Below, in pieces: positions 37,152 to 49,000 of a DNA stretch of 64,000 nt. The notes beneath the pieces were generated by a model. That model had not been told where the DNA came from, made no database searches, and saw only the letters and a list, made by a program, of their open reading frames with translations. The stretch is from positions 9,373,708 through 9,437,707 of the forward strand of contig CM046456.1 of the NCBI GenBank assembly GCA_025506515.1. Reading direction: 5' to 3'. The stretch comes from Flaveria trinervia. Taxonomy: Eukaryota > Streptophyta > Magnoliopsida > Asterales > Asteraceae. The translations under genes and the position numbers were made by a program. Position 1 is the first letter of the stretch; every line of letters starts with the position of its first letter.

Positions 37152-38338
37152 TGTAAGGCCCCGTTCCCGGATATCTCACAGTTGATCAATCATAGCAACT
37201 AAAACATTAAACATTATAATTATACAAACTTAAGTAGCGGAAATAATTTATCAAAAACCATTCATTTCATTTAAACCATTGTTGTTGAGCAATACATCAT
37301 CGTTTAACTCATTACAAAAGAATTGTTTTACTACATTACAAAACAACAGCAACATAAAATACGAATTGATGTCAGTCTTTCCCTGCCGAGTGGCTTCACC
37401 CTCGTGCCATCTTCAGCAATAATTACCTACCAACTAAAAATGTATAAAAGTCAACGTTGCAGAGTGAGTTGTAGTTTTAAAAGTAATAAAATACTTTCTG
37501 TATGTTGTATATGAAAATACTCTTTCTATGAAAAACAACTTTTTACTTTGTATGCGAGCACGCATTGATTATATGAACAGATAATGTTCATTCTCATTAC
37601 TGTATGCCTTGAATGTTATGTATTTTTTTATCTTTATCTTTCACTTTCTGTATGGACCAATGATCAATACCCTAAACTGTATGCATGGTGAAAACTGGTA
37701 ATGGGCCATCTATATCCCTCAAGAGGGTTCTGTTTACTATATACAAGGTCGACCCAAACACCTAGGGTACGCTACAGAGGTCCTGCCAATCTTAATGACT
37801 GGCCTTGTGTGCATAATGGGGTAGCTAACCTGCAGCATAGTTGAGCTAACGACAACACGGTCGTGTACCTCCTGTAAGCTTGCAAGACTTGTTAACATTT
37901 TATTAATGTTCCTCTTCTCTTCTTTATTGCTCTTTCTCTTTATTATTACAATATACTTTACGTTACGATAATAAACATACTACGTAAAGTCACACATTAT
38001 AAGTAATAATAATAATAGAAATAATAATAATAACGAACAATCATAAGGCAATCATAATCATGCATGAAAACCATCATTAATAAGCCCTAGTCAAACCTCG
38101 GTCAAAACCCTAAAAGCACAGACTTCCAAAAATTCTGTAATAATTTCTAAGTGTTTAGGCGCTTTGACACTATTTGGGCGCATGAGCCCTGTTTGGGCGT
38201 TTCATCACTATGTACGCGCATCAGCCAACACTTAATCATTTTAACAGTTAGGCGCATGAACTATTCAGGCGCATGGACTATTCAGGCGTATGAACACTTA
38301 GGTGCATGGGCCACTTGGGCGCATGGGCACTATTTGGG
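37152..38338 (-). repeat. 3' LTR of gypsy 2, truncated (1187 of about 2016 bp)
   Basis: It matches 43243-44429 from TGTAAGGCCCCGTTCCCGG to GGCACTATTTGGG. Beyond 38338 the match stops and pol C-terminal sequence begins. The missing part corresponds to 44430-45258 of the other LTR, the U3 start. Differences between the two copies are mostly transitions, as expected for a methylated old element. Confidence 0.9.
38157..38338. repeat. GGCGCATG repeat array in the 3' LTR of gypsy 2
   Basis: GGCGCATG or close variants (GGCGTATG, GGTGCATG) recur about every 15-25 bases, separated by words such as GACTATTCA and GGCCACTTGG. The array continues further in the intact LTR (44246-44640). In the LTR's own sense the motif is CATGCGCC. 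Confidence 0.85.
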
Positions 38339-41300
38339 TCAAACAGACAGGGTAATGCTGCCTCATCTCCTCCTTAGTTTCCCATGTAGATTTGGATCCC
38401 TTTCTATGCTTCCACTATACACACACAAGAGGAACCACTTTATTCCTCAGTCTCTTCTCTTTAAGATCGATGATTGCCACTGGTTGCTCCATATAATTGA
38501 GCCTTTCGTCTACTTCGATATCCTTCAGTGGAACAATCATGTCTTCATCAGCTAAACACTTTCTCACATGAGATACATGGAATGTCGGGTGAATCCCACT
38601 TAACTCATCTAGTAACTCCAACCTATAGGCCACCTTTCCTACTCGAGCAATGATTCGGAAAGAGCCTATATATCTTGGGCTCAACTTGCCCCGCGAATCG
38701 GATAATACCCTTCCAAGTGACACCTTCAACATAACCCGGTCACCTATCTGGAACTCGATCGGTCTGTGTCGTTTATCGGCATATGACTTCTGCCTATTTT
38801 TAGCTGCCTTCATGAAGGCTTTAATCTTCTCAAGCTTCTCAGTCGTAGCCTCATTAACCTCGACGCTCCCCAATTCCTTCTGACCAATATCACCCCAACA
38901 AACGGGTGTTCTGCATCTCCTACCGTATAGCATCTCGTATGCTGGCATACCAATGCTGGCACGATAGCTGTTGTTGTACGAGAATTTAGCTAACGGTAAG
39001 TGGTCATCCTAACTTCCCCCAAAATCAATCACACATGCCCGAAGCATGTATTCCAATGTCTGAATGGTCCTTTCTGACTGACCATCAGTTTGGGGATGAT
39101 AAGCCGTGCTAATATGTAACCTCGTCCCCATGGCGTCGTGGAATTTCTTCCAAAATTTAGATGTAAACCGGGTGTCACGATCAGACACAATAGACACCGG
39201 CACACCGTGACGAGTTACAATTTCCTTGATGAATAGATCCGCCAACCTCTCAGATGAATATGTCTCGCTGATCGGTAGGAAGTGAGCACTTTTCGTCAGA
39301 CGGTCGACAATCACCCATATGGCATCGTACCCTTTCGGAGTACGTGGCAACTTCGTTATGAAATCCATGCTGATGTGCTCCCACTTCCATTCCGGTATAT
39401 ATAAAGGTTGAATCTTCCCATACGGCTTCTGATGTTCGGCCTTCACCTGTAAGCAAGTAAGGCACTTACTCACATACTCCACCACATCACGCTATATACC
39501 CAGCCACCAATAATCTTTCTTCATATCTTGATACATTTTTGTGGCACCAGGATGAATGGAATATCGAGTCTTGTGAGCTTCATCCATAATCCTCACACGT
39601 AGATCCCTGAAACGAGGAATCCACACCCGTCCAAATCGAGTTTTAACACCAAGTGTGTTTTCACCCAATTCCCCAACCAGACCTCTCATCCTTTTAGAGT
39701 TTAGATGATCTTCTTTCAGTGCCTCATCTCGAAACTCTTTGACTTGCTTCATCACATCAGAGGTCATGATCAGTTGATATGCTTTCACCCGAATTGGCTT
39801 GGGCCTCTCCTTTCAGCTAAGAGCATCAACCACCATGTTGGCTATGCCCGGATGGTAATGGATCTCACAATCATAATCTTTTATGAGCTCCAACCATCTT
39901 CTCTGCCTCATGTTCAGATCTTTTTGCTCGAAGAAGTACTTCAAGCTCTTGTGGTCAGTGAAAATGGTGCACTTCGTCCCGTATAGATAGTGCCTCCAAA
40001 TCTTCAATGCAAAGACCACGGCCGCTAGCTCCAAGTCATGAGTGGGATAATTGACCTCATGAACTTGCAACTGTCGGGATGCATAGGCTATAACCTTCCC
40101 TCTCTGCATTAATACGCACCCCAACCCAGAGTAGGAAGCATCTGAATAAACCACTAAATCCTCGCTTCCTTCGGGTAATGATAGAACAAGAGCTTAGTCA
40201 ACATTTCCTTTAACTCCTCGGAAGCCTGCTCTTGAGCTTGACCCCATATAACTTTACATCCTTTTGGGTCAATTTGGTTAGTGGAGAAGCGATCTTGGAA
40301 AACTCTTGAATGAACCTTCGATAATATCCCGCCAACCCAAGAAACTACGAATTTCGGATGGCGTCTTTGGTGACTTCCATTGCATCACTGCCTCCACTTT
40401 TGCGAGGTCTACCATAATCCCGTCAGGGTTCACCACATGACCCAGGAATTGAACTTCGCGTAACTAGAACGCGCACTTGGAGAATTTGGCATACAACTTC
40501 TCCCTTCTTAATGTCTCCAACACCTCCCGAATATGACCGGCATGCTCTTCTTCGCTCTTCGAGTAGATCAGAATGTCATAAATAAACACAATCACCGATC
40601 TAGCCAACATAGGCCAGCACACCCGATTCATCAAATCCATAAAGGCAGCTGGTGCATTAGTTAGACCAAAATACATAACGAGGAACTCGTAGTGTCCATA
40701 ACGTGTACGGAAAGCTGTCTTAGGAATGTCTTGTTCTTTCACCTTCAATTGATGGTAGCCAGATCGTAGATCTATTCTCAAGAACCAACTGGCACCTTGG
40801 AGCTGGTCAAACAGATCATCAATTCTTGGTAAGGGGTATCGATTCTTCACCGTCAACTTGTTCAGCTCTCGGTAGTCGATGCACATTCGCATACTTCCGT
40901 CCTTTTTCTTTACAAACAATACCGGAGCACCCCACGGAGAGATACTTGGTCGAATAAATCCCTTATCCATCAACTCCTGTCATTGGCTCATGAGTTCCTT
41001 CATCTCAGTAGGAGCTAATCGATATGGTGCTTTGGCAACGGGTTGAGCACCGGGTACCAAATCAATTTGGAACTCAATCTCGCGATCTGGTGGCACGCCA
41101 GGTAAGTCTTCCAGGAATATGTCCGGAAAGTCGCACGCCACTGGTACCTTAGATAATTACGGCACTGACGCATCCACATCTTTTACGTAGGCCAAGTAGG
41201 CACTACATCCACGTTTCCTGCACTTCCCCGCCACTGCCATCAAAATCATCTTCGGGATCGTAGTAACGCGATCTCCATGAATCGTAACCAAACTCCCATC

Positions 41301-42928
41301 GGGCGCAACTAATTGAATCATCTTCTTACGACATACGATGTTTGCTTCATAGGTTGTTAACCAGTCCATCCCTAGTACTACATCAAATCCACCTAGGGGT
41401 ATCACGTGTAACCTAGCAGCAAACCTATGACGTTGTAGTTCTATGGCATAGTCCTCTATCACATCATTAGTTTTAGTGGACTTACCAATAGCAGTTTCTA
41501 CATCAAATGGTGCACTGACCTTTCTACTACTAACAGGAAACTTAGCATAGAAAGTAGTGGAAATAAAACTCCTGCTAGCACCAGAATCAAACAATACAGA
41601 GGCATAAATTTGGTTTACTAGAAACATACCTGACACAACATCGAGATCAGCTCTGGCTTCCTCCCAGGTCATAGTGTAAGCTCTAGCACTTGCCCTCTGC
41701 CCTCTTTCCTCCGGCTTCTTATTCCCCTCTCCCGAGCTCTCCACCCTCGGCTTCTTACAGTCTCTAGCGATGTGGCCGGGCTTGCCACACCTGAAGCATA
41801 CATTCATTCCCATCCTGCACTCACCAGTATGCTCCCTTCCACATTTGCCACACTTCTTCAACCCTGCACCAGATGTGACCACACGTCGGTCACCCACCTT
41901 CGCCACCTTATTGTTTGGAGCAGCTCCACCACGTCCAAACCGTTTCCCATTCCAGTTCCGGTCACCACTACCCTTTTTGTTCACCTCAACCACCACCACC
42001 TCACACTCATCATATAATCTACCAGCCAAATCAACCGCCGACCTAAAAGTGCTCGGCCGGGCGGCGATCATATGCCTACGGATATCCGCCGGCAACCCCT
42101 GGATGTATCTCTTAATCTTTCGTGACAGTGGTGTCACTTGATCGGGCACCAGAGGCGCCATTTCATTAAATTTTGTGGTGTACTGCTGGTGTGTCATCGT
42201 TCTCGCCTCCAGCTGCAGGAACTCTCTTTCTACCTTATCCATCTCTCTGTGGGGACAGAATTCCTCAATCACTAACTTCTTCAGTTCAGGCCATCTCATT
42301 CTCCCAATGGCCATGCTACCCTCAGCTTGGACAATGTTGTTCCACCAGCACAAAGCCAAGTCCACAAAAGAGTGGATAGCGAATTTCACATTCTGATCTC
42401 CATGGCACTTACTGATATTGAGGACAACCTCCATTTCCCTCACCCACCGGTGAGCAGCAGCAACAGTGTCGTTTCCATCGAAGGTAGGGGGCCTGCATCT
42501 CATAAACGCCCCGTAGTTACAGCCTCGTGCCGCCTCCGGCGCAGGCTCTTCTTCCTCCTCTTCATCATCAGAGAGAACCATTTTCGGCTTGGTTTCTCTC
42601 GTTCTCCTGAGGACCTGTTCCTCTCCTTTCTATCCCCTTCCCGTACTACCTTGATAACTTCGGTCACTATAGACGGTAAGAGTGTCTGCATGACTTGATG
42701 AACTTCTTCCACAACAGCCTCCTTTAATGAGGCTCTCAGATTGGCGCTCTCATCGCCACCCTCCGGATGACGGGTCTTTGGTTCTTCATGAACCACTTTC
42801 TCGAGTTTGGGTCTCCCTCTCTTGGGTCGCGGAGCAGCACCGTGACCTCCACCACGAGTGGCTTTCGAAGATCTACTGCAGCCATCCTCTAAACGCACAC
42901 TATAAGATTCAAACACTAACGCGATCAT
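38339..42928 (-). pseudogene. Gypsy 2 gag-pol polyprotein with stops and frameshifts
   Basis: Gag opens in one frame (42928-42500, basic and Glu-rich) and shifts to a 474-codon frame (42581-41157). That frame holds the capsid region (WVREMEVVLNI, LPADIRRHMIAARP), two Cys/His motifs (CGKCGREHTGEC and CFRCGKPGHIARDC) and a protease with intact LFDSGASRSF. Stops occur near 41157 and 40978. RT (about 40973-40464) has KKDGSMRMCIDYRELNKL, but its active site reads FIYDILIYSK instead of FIDDILIYSK, losing one catalytic Asp. RNase H (40154-39813) has YSDASYSGLGC. Integrase (39788-38415) keeps CLTCLQ, SMDFITKLP, VSDRDTRFTS and TDGQSERTIQTLE, so the DDE triad is present despite stops near 39490 and 39010. 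After a TAG near 38415 the chromodomain-like WKHRKGSKSTWETKEEMR follows, up to the deletion junction. Confidence 0.9.
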
Positions 42929-43230
42929 TCAAGGTAATAGCTCATTTTATGTAAAGTATAGTAAGTCCCTAATTACAGTGGCCAGTTGTGATTAGCCACT
43001 TACTTTACTCTTCATACCCCAACCATTTCCTATCCTGACCTAATCAGTATCTAAATCTACTAAGAGCACATAAATCAAATAGCATGCGCACATAATACCG
43101 GTTATCATTAAGAAAAGGCATACCTGATGGCACGTAGCTACTCGGGCTGACATCCCTCCATTTATCCCATTTTCAGTTTAAGTTTAGGTTTTAAAAATTT
43201 TATTTAACCTAATTCTCTTAAACTTTGACC

Positions 43231-43239
43231 CTGATACCA
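43231..43239 (-). other. Primer binding site of gypsy 2
   Basis: The minus strand reads TGGTATCAG, followed by GGTC rather than AGC, three bases after the LTR end. This is an initiator methionine tRNA type site, slightly diverged. The leader between it and gag (42929-43230) holds nothing else I can recognise. Confidence 0.75.
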
Positions 43240-43242
43240 ACT

Positions 43243-45258
43243 TGTAAGGCCCCGTTCCCGGAGACCTCACAATTGGTCAATCACAACAACCAAAACATTA
43301 AACATTAGAATTATACAAACTTAAGCAGCGGAAATAATTTATCAAAACCATTCATTTCATTTAAACCACTGTTGTTGAGCAATACATCATCGTTTAACTG
43401 ATTACAAAAGAATTGTTTTACTGCATTACAAAACAATAGCAACATAAAATATGAATGGATGTCAGTCTTTCCCTGTCGAGTGGCTTCACCCTCGTGCCAT
43501 CCTCAGCAGTAATTACCTGCTAACTGAAAATGTATAAAAGTCAGTGTTGCTGAGTGAGTTGTAGTTTTAAAAGTAATAAAATACTTTCTGTATGTTGTAT
43601 ATAAAAATACTCTTTCTGTGAAAAACAACTCTTTACTTTGTATGCGAGCACACATTAACTATATGAACAGATACTGTTCGTTCTCTTTACTGTATGCCTT
43701 GTATGTTCTGTACTCTTTTATCTCTATCTTTCACTTTCTGTATGGACCAATGAGCAATATCCTAAACTGTATGCGCGGTGAAAACTAGTGATGGGCCATC
43801 TATATCCCTCAAGAGGGTTCTGTTTACTGTATACAAAGCCGACCCAAACACCTAGGGTACGCTACAGAGGTCCTGAAAATCTCAATGACTGGCCCTGTGT
43901 GCATAATGGGGTAGCTAACCCGTAGCACAGTTGAGCTAACGACAACACGGTCGTGTACCTCCTTTAAGCTTGCAAGACTTGTTAACATTTTATTAATATT
44001 CCTCTTCTCTTCTTTATTATTTTTTCTCTTTATTATTACAATATACTTTATGTTACGATAATAAACATACCACGTAAAGTCACACACTATAAGTAATAAT
44101 AATAATAGCAATAATAGTAATAACGAAAAATCATAAAACAATCATAGTCATGCATGAAACCCATCATTAATAAGCTCTAGTCAAACTTTGGTCAAAACCC
44201 TAAAAGCACAGACTCCCAAAAATTCTGTAATAATTTCTAAGTGTTTAGGCGCTTTGACACTATTTGGGCGCATGAGCCCTGTTTGGGCGTTTCATCACTA
44301 TGTAGGCACATCAGCCAACACTTAATCATTTTAACAGTTAGGCGCATGAACTATTCAGGCGCATGGACTATTCAGGCGTATGAACACTTAGGCGCATGGG
44401 CCACTTGGGCGCATGGGCACTATTTGGGCGCATGGGCCTACACTTAGTCGTCCGACTAATATTTCTAGGCGCATGGACTACTGTTCAGTGCATGGGCTAT
44501 ACTTAAACATTTCTAAGGAAATATCAGGCGCAAGGGCTACTGTTCAGGCGCATGGGTTACACTTAAATTCTTTTAAGGCATTCCCAGACGCATGAGCCTT
44601 ATCTAGGCGCATGAACCTTTTGTGTAACATGTTTCTAGGATGATTTCAAACCCATTCATCATACCTATTTGTTCTAAGCTTACCAGGATTATTCTAAACA
44701 TGAACAACCTATAAGCATTCAAGAATCATCATCCAAACATGCACAATACATACGGGTATACATACATAAACATTGTAAAATCAATTTAATACATTTTCAG
44801 CCCCAAAGATAGTTTAAAACAAGTAAAAACCGGGGTTTAGAACTCACCTGATGCAACTTGGGTGTTTCTTCCTTCTAACCCTTTTGCAACTTAGTTTAAA
44901 CACTTAAAAACCCCACTAAACACACACACCCGAGCACATACACAAACACATAAGCACATAAACATATAACCGGATAAAACCCGTCATAAATACTTAAAAG
45001 CCATGAATTCTTACCTTTGATTCGTTTTTCTTCTTCTTCTTTTCTTCAAACCGAGAGTATGTGTTTTTGCTCTCTCTATAAATCCGATTTGCAAAAAGGT
45101 GAAAAATAGCATGGTGTGACGGCCATGTTGCTTTTGTATCAACTTTTGTGTACTTTTGTCCTTTTTACATTTTTAACCCCTCAACTTGGGTTTATTGTTT
45201 TTCTTTCTTTTTTATTCTTCATTATTTGTCTTTGTTTTTAAAATAACCGGGTGTTACA
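43243..45258 (-). repeat. 5' LTR of gypsy 2, full length (2016 bp)
   Basis: On the minus strand it starts TGTAACACCCGG (45258) and ends CGGGGCCTTACA (43243), then the PBS. It contains the GGCGCATG array and has a perfect GTTTG duplicate outside its 45258 end. Confidence 0.9.
44246..44640. repeat. GGCGCATG repeat array in the 5' LTR of gypsy 2
   Basis: About 17 copies of GGCGCATG or close variants (GGCGTATG, CAGTGCATG, AGACGCATG) are separated by 8-40 bases. The first half is shared with the truncated 3' LTR; the second half (after 44429) is present only here. Confidence 0.85.
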
Positions 45259-45263
45259 GTTTG

Positions 45264-45440
45264 TTTTTGGTTCTTGAATCATATTAAAATGCGAATAAGG
45301 TGTGCTTTATTCTAATGACCCAATAAGGTGTGTTTTTGGTTCATAAACCATATTAAAGATGGTTATGGTTTCATTTGGTCTAATGGCCTGTCAAGGTGTG
45401 TGTTTAGTTATTAAATCATCATAAAGTGTAATTAAGGTGT
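45264..45440. repeat. Degenerate tandem repeat, right part (split by gypsy 2)
   Basis: TTTTTGGTTCTTGAATCATATTAA, AAGGTGTGCTTTATTCTAATGACCCA and AAGGTGTGTTTTTGGTTC continue the array of 36885-37146. From 45441 to 45902 the sequence is ordinary intergenic DNA without a supported gene. Confidence 0.75.
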
Positions 45441-45902
45441 GAATTGGTCATTTAACTTAGAAGTGGAAATACTATTATGACTATAAATTTGTGAAGTGGA
45501 ATGTAACGGTAAACCCTAAGCTTTTTTCCATTCATATGGAGGAATAGAGGATTGAAGGCTTAAAGGGAGTTATGATGATTAAAACAAGTTGTTGTGCAGA
45601 CATGGGATTTAAGGTGCTGATGGCACCTTCACATTAATATGGTTTGATTAATTTAAATGTTGCAAAAGAATGAATTTTAAAGGTGTGGATCAAAAGGTGT
45701 TCTTTGGTTCTTAAACCATTTACTGCATTTTGTGAAAAAGTGTTATTGGCTGATACTCAATTGATGTTTAGTTATTCTGATTCTTTTTATACATATACGT
45801 TGAATTTCAGTTTGTAAGAAATTGATCATTTACTATTGGATACGAGTGTAGTATATATTGCCAAGGTTTACACTAACTTTGACAGACCATTGGATATGAG
45901 GT

Positions 45903-46084
45903 TGAAGAATTTGGTGATCAAGAGCTGATTATTACTTCATTATTCAAAACAAAGAAAAGGCATACATATATAGCTGAAGGCCAAGAGAAAAGCAAGGGAA
46001 AAAGCAATAGACTAACAACCTAATCCTACAAATATGTGATAAATGAATTGATAAACATCAGCTCATTTTGATCAATATCCAACA
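45903..46084 (-). repeat. 3' LTR of the Ale/Retrofit-like copia element (182 bp)
   Basis: On the minus strand it starts TGTTGGATATTG (46084) and ends CAAATTCTTCA (45903). The polypurine tract TTGAGGGGGAG lies just before it (minus strand, about 46095-46085). It differs from the other LTR (50513-50690) by a few substitutions and a small indel near GCAAGGGAAAAAGC. Confidence 0.9.
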
Positions 46085-46091
46085 CTCCCCC

Positions 46092-49000
46092 TCAAGCTGG
46101 AGCATGTAAGTCTTTCATGCCCAGCTTGACAAGTAGCTCTTGAAGTTTCTTGGTCCCAAGTGGTTTGGTAAGAAGGTCTGCTATCTGAAGTTCTGTTTCA
46201 ATGTACCTCGGATCTATCTCTTTTGATTCAACTCGTTCCCGAATAAAATAACAATCCATTTCCACGTGTTTTGTTCTCTCGTGGAAAACTGGATTGTTAG
46301 CGATGTGTCGTGCTGCTTCATTATCACAAAACAAGACTGTTCCACTATGTTGTGTTTCACCAAGTTCGGTTAACAACCACCGAACCCACAAAATTTCGCT
46401 AACGGTTGTTGCCATGGCTCTATATTCCGCTTCGGCCGAGGAACGGGAAACAACCAATTGTTTCTTTGACTTCCATGATATAGGAGCTCCACCCAACAAT
46501 AGGAGATAACTGGTTCTTGAACGTCTCGATAAAGGACAACCTAGCCAATCCGCATCATAATAGGAAAGAAGTCGTGTTCCACCTTCTTTTGATAAAAGGA
46601 TCCCTTGACCAGGAGTCGCTTTGAGGTACCTTAACACTCTAGTGGCTGCCTCCATGTGAGTTTGACGAGGATCCGAAACAAATGACTTAATATATTTACC
46701 AAATAAGTGATATCCGTCCGAGTAGCTTGCAAATAAAGTAGTCGTCCAACTAAAAGCCTGTATTGATTTGCATCAACCCGCTATTCTTCCTCCCCCTTAC
46801 CAAGCTTCAAAGTAGATTCCATAGGAAAAGGACTCGGCTTGCATCCAAGAAGCCCACTATCTTGCAAAATGTCTAGTGTATATTTCCTTTGACTCAACAC
46901 TAGACCTTCCTTTGTCCGCGCAACTTCGATACCCAAAAAATACTTTAGAGGCCCAAGATCCTTAATGCTGAAGAGATCATGGAGATGCGATTTGGTTTGT
47001 TGAATGGTTTCCATGTGATTTCCAACGATAACCACATCATCGACATAGATCAAGGCTACAACAAATATTGTTTTGTGCTTATATAGGAACAAGGAACGAT
47101 CGGCTTTTGACGGGATAAAACCCACATCCGAAAGAGCAGTAGTAAATTTATGATACCAATTGCATGAAGCTTGTTTAAGTCCATAGATAGACTTTTTAAC
47201 AGACATACCCTGGTTTCATTTTCTTCTGAAAATCCTTGAGGAATCTTCATGTAAACTTCCTCTTCCAAGTCCCCATGTAAAAACACATTGTTCACATCCA
47301 ATTGATGGATGATCCAATCTCGTTTCGTGGCTAAGGCGAGAAGAGTTCTCATAGTGACCAACTTTGCAACTGGGGCAAACATTTCATGATAATCCACCCC
47401 CTCCATTTGAGTGAAACCTTTAGCGACCAGTCTCGCCTTGAATCTTTCAATACTTCCATCGGGTTTATACTTGATTTTATAAACCCACTTCGAATCAATA
47501 GCTTTCTTCCCGGGAGGCAACTTTTCAAGAGACCATGTTTCATTTTGTTCAAGAGCCTTGATCTCCTTTTTCATCGCCTCCCTCTATTGCTCATCCTGTG
47601 AAGCTTGGTAAAATGTTTTTGGCTCATCATGATTAGTGATGGCCGGAAGAAATGTTTTGTGAGCAGTAGAAAAATTATCATAAGAAACATAATGGGCAAG
47701 GGGATGTACCGTGGACGATACTTGATTAGAAGGCGGGTGTGTGTGGTCGATCGAAGGAGGAAGCTTCACATGACAATCTCGTAGTCGTGATGGCTGCGTT
47801 CGAGTTCATTGCTGTCATTGATGAACTTCAGCGGTACCAGTTTCATTCTGGACATTTGTGGTGCATGGGCTACTGCTATTTGTTTCATGGCAGGTTGGTG
47901 TATGCATGAGTTCTTCTGTTTCACGTGCACATGGTGAAGAGTTGTCAACCAAAGGATCACCATTCAAGGAATAGTCAACGTTGCTAGGTACCTGTACTCT
48001 AATTACTTCATCTTTATTGCATAACGGTCCCTGTGGCACTTCATCAATATTATCGAAATATGCATTATATTCCTTCAATATTTCATTGTCTCCTTGAATG
48101 GTAGTGGGCCTACCAATCGCAAAAGGGAATATACTTTAAAAAAAGAGGATATCTCTAGAAATAACAAATTTCTTTTGTTCAAAATCATATATTTTGTATC
48201 CTTTGGTGCCAAAGGGGTAGCCTAAAGAAACACCTGCATTTGCTCTTGGTTCAAGTTTGTCTCCCTTGGTATTAGTGTTTCAAAAATATGCCAAACACCC
48301 AAATACCCGCATGTGTTTGTACATCGGCCTTTTTCCAAACATAATTTCATACTGTGTTTTTGCTTTATTACCTTTGATGGCAGCCTATTAATAATATATG
48401 TAGCCGTTAACACACATTCCGCCCAAAATTTGACCGTTAAATTTGCTTCAAACCTCAAAGCTCTAGCAACTTCTAGGAGATGCCTGCTCTTTCGCTCCAC
48501 CACCCCATTTTGTTGAGGAGTGTGAGGACATTGGTTTCTAGAATGATGCCATGATCATTATAGAACGCCTTCATTTTATTCGAGGTGAATTCTCCTCCAC
48601 TGTCACAACGGACACGTTTAATTTTATTTTCAAATTGAGTTTCTACCATGTTGTAGAAATTGATTAAACAATCACTCGCTTCATTCTTGTGCTTAAGATA
48701 TATACCCAAACGGCCCTACTAAAATCATCCACCAATGTGAGAAAATACCTTCCACTAGTGAGTGAAGGAGTTCTATAACTTCCCCAAATATCACAATGCA
48801 CCATATCAAAATATTCGATAGTCTTTATTGAACTAGTTGAAAAAGGTAATCTAGTTAATTTAGCTCAATCACAAGAGTCACAAAGATCCTTTTCTAAATC
48901 AAAACCAATATCTTTCAAATAACTAATGTGAGAGAGTTTAATACTAGATGGATGACCAAGTCTCCTGTGCCATACATTTGTTGCTTCCACAGTCATAGCC

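Larger units (their letters stand above)
37152..45258 (-). mobile_element. Ty3/gypsy chromovirus 2 (minus strand), complete ends
   Basis: The element is flanked by GTTTG on both sides (37147-37151 and 45259-45263). On the minus strand it has a 5' LTR (45258-43243), a PBS, gag-pol (42928 to about 38340) and a truncated 3' LTR (38338-37152). The order protease, RT, RNase H, integrase and a chromodomain-like C-terminus identifies a chromovirus, probably Tekay-like. Internal sequence runs straight from the pol end into the middle of the 3' LTR, so a deletion removed the polypurine tract and about 830 bases of the LTR start. Multiple stops make it non-autonomous. Confidence 0.9.
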
